DNA of 8,051 nucleotides from Oscillospiraceae bacterium (GTDB lineage Bacteria > Bacillota_A > Clostridia > Oscillospirales > CAG-272). The stretch covers positions 1 to 8,051 of the forward strand of contig SVSF01000081.1 of NCBI GenBank assembly GCA_015064425.1, written 5' to 3'. The translations under genes and the position numbers were made by a program. Below, piece after piece: positions 4,784 to 8,051 of this stretch (position 1 is its first letter; each line of letters opens with the position of its first letter). The notes under the pieces were generated by a model, which saw only the letters and a list, made by a program, of their open reading frames with translations, was not told the DNA's origin and made no database searches.

Positions 4784-5893
4784 TTAACTAATTAAAAAAT
4801 CTTGCTTTAAAGTTTCAAACCCTACTAAAATAAGAGTTTTATCTATATCGGTGCGTTCGAGTTGCTCTGTTAAAAACGTTCTGTTACAATACCTTGGGTC
4901 GATTACTTCTATATCAAAATGAAGTGCCAAAAAGGGAATGACTGAGTTTGCAAAGCTATCTTTTATCAGCAATAGCTTTTCTTTGTCGGCGTTTTTGCTA
5001 TCACTTATTGACAAATACGGATAGTTTCCTCCAAGAAAAACGCTGTATTTATCTATACTCTCAAGTGCCGTGTTATCATAAAATCCTTGCCGTATCTCTT
5101 CGTTTTCGTGATATTCAACAATAAATCTTTCATCATTATCGTATCTATAGATCGTTACCGTGTCCTCGTTTACAAGTGTCGTGGGAAGTCCCGATCTTGT
5201 ATATGATGTCCCTCTGAAGTTCTCACTTGCGATTATTTGGCTGAAATATTCCTTTTGATAGGGAACGATGCCCATCCTATTACATATCTGTGTATACGCA
5301 AAATACGCGCCGTGTGTATTCCAATGGTGGTCGGTATTATAATAAAGATTGCTTCCGCAACTGACCATCTCGAAAAAATCAGAGAGAGTATCTCCTTGTA
5401 AAAGACAGAGCTCCTGCTCTGATGCTTTTACGTTATAAAAGCTAGGAAGTTCGTTTTTATATATGTCGATCGAGCGAGGAGAAACGTAAAAATACGTGTC
5501 GCTATTTTGATATAGCATGTCGTATATTTTATCAAAATTGTTTTTGGCTTTGTCTAGTTTTGTATTGACTGGTATGGCTATAAGCTTACCTGATCTTGTA
5601 CGAATGACCCCATTCGTTTCTATTCTGCCAAGTGCAAGCTCATAAAGAGAGTGAGTTGACGTAAGAGTGTTGCGAAGCGGAAATTGATCGGTATAAAAGC
5701 TTGAAAGATCTTCAAAATATTTTCCGCTGACAAGGCTTTTGAGGTCAATTGCAGGTGTATCCGCAAGATATCGATTTTCCTTTTCTGAGAATTTTTTGGG
5801 GGGAATAACAAGTATACTAATGCCGAAAGATAACAATATTGCTCCAAACACGAACAAAAGAAGTTTGTCTGAAATTTTTTTTGTTTTTTTCAT
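4784..5893 (-). CDS. DHHW-family membrane-anchored protein (SGNH/AlgX-like)
   Basis: A 369-residue protein with a basic N-terminus (MKKTKKISDK) and one hydrophobic segment at about 11-30, which should anchor it in the membrane with the rest outside. Downstream are the family's typical conserved elements: FSEKENRYLADTP (35-47), FYTDQFPLRN (66-75), the name-giving motif DHHW at 188-191 in NTDHHWNTHGAY, and KDSFANS (311-317) with S313 where SGNH/AlgX-like relatives carry the serine nucleophile. The family is related to AlgX/AlgJ, which move acetyl groups onto exopolysaccharides, and usually accompanies an MBOAT O-acyltransferase that supplies the acyl group. No such partner is in this window. 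The ATG is preceded only by a weak GAGATGA-like ribosome binding site. It follows the VanY-like gene after a terminator, and no clear promoter was found in the 73-base gap. It is visibly more AT-rich than livF, GH2 and pnp. Family membership is well supported; acyl transfer or esterase activity is inference. Confidence 0.85.
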   Translation of the reverse strand: MKKTKKISDKLLLFVFGAILLSFGISILVIPPKKFSEKENRYLADTPAIDLKSLVSGKYFEDLSSFYTDQFPLRNTLTSTHSLYELALGRIETNGVIRTRSGKLIAIPVNTKLDKAKNNFDKIYDMLYQNSDTYFYVSPRSIDIYKNELPSFYNVKASEQELCLLQGDTLSDFFEMVSCGSNLYYNTDHHWNTHGAYFAYTQICNRMGIVPYQKEYFSQIIASENFRGTSYTRSGLPTTLVNEDTVTIYRYDNDERFIVEYHENEEIRQGFYDNTALESIDKYSVFLGGNYPYLSISDSKNADKEKLLLIKDSFANSVIPFLALHFDIEVIDPRYCNRTFLTEQLERTDIDKTLILVGFETLKQDFLIS

Positions 5894-5942
5894 TATTTCA
5901 TCTCTTTGCTTTTTTTATATTATGTCCGCAAAACAAAAAAAT

Positions 5943-5967
5943 AACCGCCCATTATCATTGGGCGGTT
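5943..5967 (-). terminator. Intrinsic terminator of the VanY-like gene
   Basis: A 9+9 hairpin, AACCGCCCA (5943-5951) with TGGGCGGTT (5959-5967), and a seven-base loop. On the minus strand it is followed by ATTTTTTTGTTTT. The stem starts at the last base of the VanY-like stop codon (TAA, 5969-5967). It separates that gene from the DHHW gene. Confidence 0.9.
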
Positions 5968-6875
5968 TAATTTTCTATCTTTTTTGAAACATTTACGGTT
6001 ATTATGTATCCGTCGATATTGTTTCCACTGATATCGTATTTGTAATTCAGCGGTACGGTGTGTTCTCCTTCATGGCTGAGATAGTAAACGGCATAGCTGT
6101 TTCCAGCGCTGATGACGGTCAGAGGCGAAGCGGGCGTTGTTTGCTCCTTTAGCATGTTGAGGTATTCGGTAAAGGAAAGATCTTTTTCTTTCATGGCGGT
6201 GGAATGAACTGTTCCAACGTATCTGAACGTTGCCGATGCTCCGTCACCTATAGATATAAAGCCGTACTTATAAGCGTTTTCATATATCCACGAATACAGC
6301 TCAACTCCCGATATAGTTCGCTGATCTGTAGTTCCTAGGTTGTCAAAATCATGGAAGTACATTAGCTCGAATGTTTCCCCCGTGGCGAATATAGGGCTTT
6401 GAGTTTCTGATTTGCTTTGATCGTACGCATTTGAGACGATAACGTTATCATCTCCCGTGCTTTCTTTAAATGCGCTCAGCATTTTGTTAAGAGCGGATGC
6501 CGCTGCGTTTGTTGCCATAAAGTTGTTTCTGTTGACACGAAGCACGGAGTGAACTCTGTCTGTACGAGAATACATGTTCTCAAGCTTCGGCTTTGCGCCC
6601 ACGTATTTATTGTTATCATCAAGGATAAGTAGGCTTCCTGTATGAAGCTTGGAGTCAACGATACTTATGACCGTTGTTTTCCCTATATTAACATTTGAAA
6701 GCTCGGCATTCCTTTTTTCTATTCCATTGCCTATAGCGATTACTATTCCTGATATGGCAAGGACGACAAGCGTTAAGACCAGAAGCGCTGCCGTTACGCA
6801 TATAGCAAAAAATGTGTTTTTCTTTCTTTTTTGCATTTTTGGTGTTCCACCATCAAAGAGCTCCTCGAGTTTCAC
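5967..6875 (-). CDS. VanY/M15-like membrane-anchored protein, probably catalytically inactive
   Basis: A 302-residue protein with a short cytoplasmic N-terminus rich in lysine and arginine (MQKRKKN at 14-20), one transmembrane helix at about 22-49 and an extracellular domain. The outer domain resembles VanY-type D,D-carboxypeptidases of peptidase family M15: HTGSLLILDDNNKY (78-91), a helix at 118-141, VIVSNAYDQSKSETQ (145-159) in place of the sGYRs..Q segment, WIYENAYKYGFI (196-207), TFRYVGTVHSTAM (216-228) and LSFTEYL (233-239). Family members keep SxHxxGxAxD and EPWH for zinc and catalysis. Here the corresponding stretches read GETFELMYFHD (167-177) and GASATFRYVG (212-221), so the zinc ligands and the catalytic glutamate appear to be missing. 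A non-enzymatic wall-binding or structural role is plausible. The C-terminus (SAGNSYAVYYL, about 256-266, onwards) looks like a small beta-rich extension. The start is GTG with a perfect AAAGGAGG; ATG at residue 14 has a poorer site. No promoter is visible in the 60-base gap from pnp. Confidence 0.72.
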   Translation of the reverse strand: MKLEELFDGGTPKMQKRKKNTFFAICVTAALLVLTLVVLAISGIVIAIGNGIEKRNAELSNVNIGKTTVISIVDSKLHTGSLLILDDNNKYVGAKPKLENMYSRTDRVHSVLRVNRNNFMATNAAASALNKMLSAFKESTGDDNVIVSNAYDQSKSETQSPIFATGETFELMYFHDFDNLGTTDQRTISGVELYSWIYENAYKYGFISIGDGASATFRYVGTVHSTAMKEKDLSFTEYLNMLKEQTTPASPLTVISAGNSYAVYYLSHEGEHTVPLNYKYDISGNNIDGYIITVNVSKKIEN

Positions 6876-6881
6876 GTATTG

Positions 6882-6889
6882 CCTCCTTT
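6882..6889 (-). promoter_or_regulatory. Ribosome binding site that supports the GTG start of the VanY-like gene
   Basis: On the minus strand AAAGGAGG lies six bases before GTG (6875-6873). The next in-frame start, ATG at residue 14, has only a weak GATGGTGG upstream, so the GTG is preferred. Confidence 0.88.
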
Positions 6890-6901
6890 CCTGTTATTTT
6901 T

Positions 6902-6927
6902 ATGGGCTGTCGTTTCCGACAGCCCAT
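6902..6927 (-). repeat. pnp 3' hairpin without a U-tract
   Basis: A perfect 11+11 inverted repeat, ATGGGCTGTCG (6902-6912) and CGACAGCCCAT (6917-6927), with a four-base loop, lies nine bases after the pnp stop. On the transcribed minus strand it is followed by AAAAATAACAG rather than a run of T, so it should not act as an efficient intrinsic terminator. It may instead protect the pnp mRNA 3' end, be an RNase cleavage site, or allow partial readthrough into the VanY-like gene, which has no visible promoter of its own. Confidence 0.75.
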
Positions 6928-6935
6928 GGATGTTA

Positions 6936-8051
6936 TTAGTCAGCGTCCTTTATGGAGAAGTCCATTCTGCCCTTCTTATCAAGACCCATGAACTTTACCT
7001 TTACCGCGGAGCCAACGTCAATACCAGCGTCGGTCACCTTATTTATTCTGCGGTTAACTATCTTAGAAATGTGTACCATTCCTTCCTTGCCGGGAGCATA
7101 CTCAACGAAGCATCCGATATCCTCGTTAGGCTTTTCCTTGCTAGCAAGGATCTTTACTACGGTTCCCGAGTAGGTAGCTCCTACCTCAGGCTCGAATACG
7201 ATAGCGTCTATCATAGCCTTCGCCTTGGCAGCGCACTCACCGTTAGCTGATGCGATGCAGATGATACCGTCGTCGTTGATATCCACTTTGGCGCCCGACT
7301 CAGCAACGATCTTCTGAATAACGGAGCCGCCCTTACCGATTACCTCTCTTATCTTATCGGGATCGATCTGGAAGCTTGTCATCTTTGGAGCGTACTTGGA
7401 TACTTCAGCTCTTGGAGCTTCGATAGCCTTGAGAAGCACCTCGTCAATGATATAATCACGTCCGATGTGTGTCTGAGCGAGAGCAGCCTTGATTATTTCG
7501 GGAGTAAGACCGTCTATCTTAAGGTCCATCTGAATAGATGTAATACCCTTATGAGTACCAGCTACCTTAAAGTCCATATCTCCGTAGAAGTCCTCAAGAC
7601 CCTGAATATCAAGCATTGTATCCCAGCTTCCGTCCTCTGCGGTGATAAGTCCGCAAGAGATACCGGCTACGGGAGCCTTTATCGGAACACCGGCATCCAT
7701 AAGAGCAAGTGTTGAACCGCATACGGAACCCTGAGATGTAGAACCGTTAGAGGAAACTACATCGGATACGAGACGAATAGCGTAGGGGAATTCCTCGGGA
7801 GAGGGAAGAACAGGGATAAGAGAACGCTCAGCAAGCGCACCGTGACCGATCTCACGTCTTCCGGGGCTTCTTGTTGCCTTAGCTTCACCTGTGGAGAAGC
7901 CGGGCATGTTGTAGTGGTGCATATATCTCTTTTCAGTTTCATTGTCGATACCGTCAAGCATCTGAGCCTCGGAGAGCATACCGAGTGTAGCAACTGTGAG
8001 TACCTGAGTCTGACCTCTTGTGAAGAGTCCGGAGCCGTGAGCTCTGGGAAG
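6936..8051 (-). CDS. pnp: Polyribonucleotide nucleotidyltransferase (PNPase), C-terminal part (5' truncated by window)
   Basis: Phosphate-dependent 3'-to-5' exoribonuclease that degrades mRNA in the cytoplasm, usually a trimer of about 700-residue subunits. The frame is open to the window edge; the last 371 residues are present. Counting from the first visible residue (LPRAHGSGLFTRGQTQVL), the second RNase PH-like core carries SSNGSTSQGSVCGSTLALMD (100-119) and the catalytic aspartates D154 and D160 in EDFYGDMDFKVAGT, matching the acidic pair known from E. coli PNPase. A KH domain follows with the RNA-binding GKGG loop (239-242), then an S1 domain from about 291 to the end (GMVHISKIVNRRINKV). 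The gene ends in two tandem in-frame TAA codons directly after the S1 domain, so it lacks the longer tail of proteobacterial PNPases. The upstream part and any rpsO neighbour are outside the window. A hairpin and the VanY-like gene follow in the same direction. Confidence 0.97.
   Translation of the reverse strand, partial: LPRAHGSGLFTRGQTQVLTVATLGMLSEAQMLDGIDNETEKRYMHHYNMPGFSTGEAKATRSPGRREIGHGALAERSLIPVLPSPEEFPYAIRLVSDVVSSNGSTSQGSVCGSTLALMDAGVPIKAPVAGISCGLITAEDGSWDTMLDIQGLEDFYGDMDFKVAGTHKGITSIQMDLKIDGLTPEIIKAALAQTHIGRDYIIDEVLLKAIEAPRAEVSKYAPKMTSFQIDPDKIREVIGKGGSVIQKIVAESGAKVDINDDGIICIASANGECAAKAKAMIDAIVFEPEVGATYSGTVVKILASKEKPNEDIGCFVEYAPGKEGMVHISKIVNRRINKVTDAGIDVGSAVKVKFMGLDKKGRMDFSIKDAD

Noticed and set aside
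1..8051. CRISPR array, insertion sequence, phage or attachment site, including integration at the tRNA
   Set aside because: No direct repeat series, transposase, integrase or duplicated tRNA 3' end was seen. The inverted repeats present are explained as terminators or local hairpins.

Overview
The window looks like a chromosomal segment of a low-to-moderate GC Gram-positive anaerobe, most likely a Clostridia-type Bacillota. This is inferred from the gene content (rubrerythrin, a DHHW-family protein, a stand-alone CBM9-like protein, a VanY-like membrane protein), strong AGGAGG-type ribosome binding sites and consensus sigma-A promoters. No plasmid, phage, transposon or CRISPR signature is visible. 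The standard bacterial code fits, with TGA used as a stop after livG.

Left half, plus strand (1-3768). The window opens inside livG and continues into livF, the two ATPases of a branched-chain amino acid ABC importer. They are 9 bases apart and end at a strong hairpin terminator (1181-1214). A new promoter (1225-1253) then drives a 199-residue carbohydrate-binding family 9-like protein. Fifteen bases after its stop, a second promoter (1903-1931), overlapped by a 6+6 inverted repeat, drives a 583-residue cytoplasmic glycoside hydrolase family 2 enzyme with both catalytic glutamates in place. These two genes may form a small carbohydrate-use locus. A bidirectional terminator (3741-3768) closes the strand.

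Right half, minus strand (3774-8051), read from right to left. The C-terminal 371 residues of polynucleotide phosphorylase (pnp) are followed by a hairpin without a U-tract. Next comes a GTG-started membrane-anchored protein that resembles a VanY/M15 D,D-carboxypeptidase but has lost the metal-binding motifs. It ends in a terminator. A membrane-anchored DHHW-family protein follows, then a tRNA-Lys(CUU) with a perfect TTGACA-17-TATAAT promoter, encoded CCA and its own terminator. The last gene is rubrerythrin, which meets GH2 at the shared terminator.

Most of the window is ordinary housekeeping and metabolism. The less ordinary items are the apparent VanY-like pseudoenzyme next to pnp, the lone DHHW protein without a visible acyltransferase partner, the signal-less CBM9-like protein paired with GH2, and the candidate operator on the GH2 promoter. 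I found no convincing evidence of a wholly new multi-gene system.
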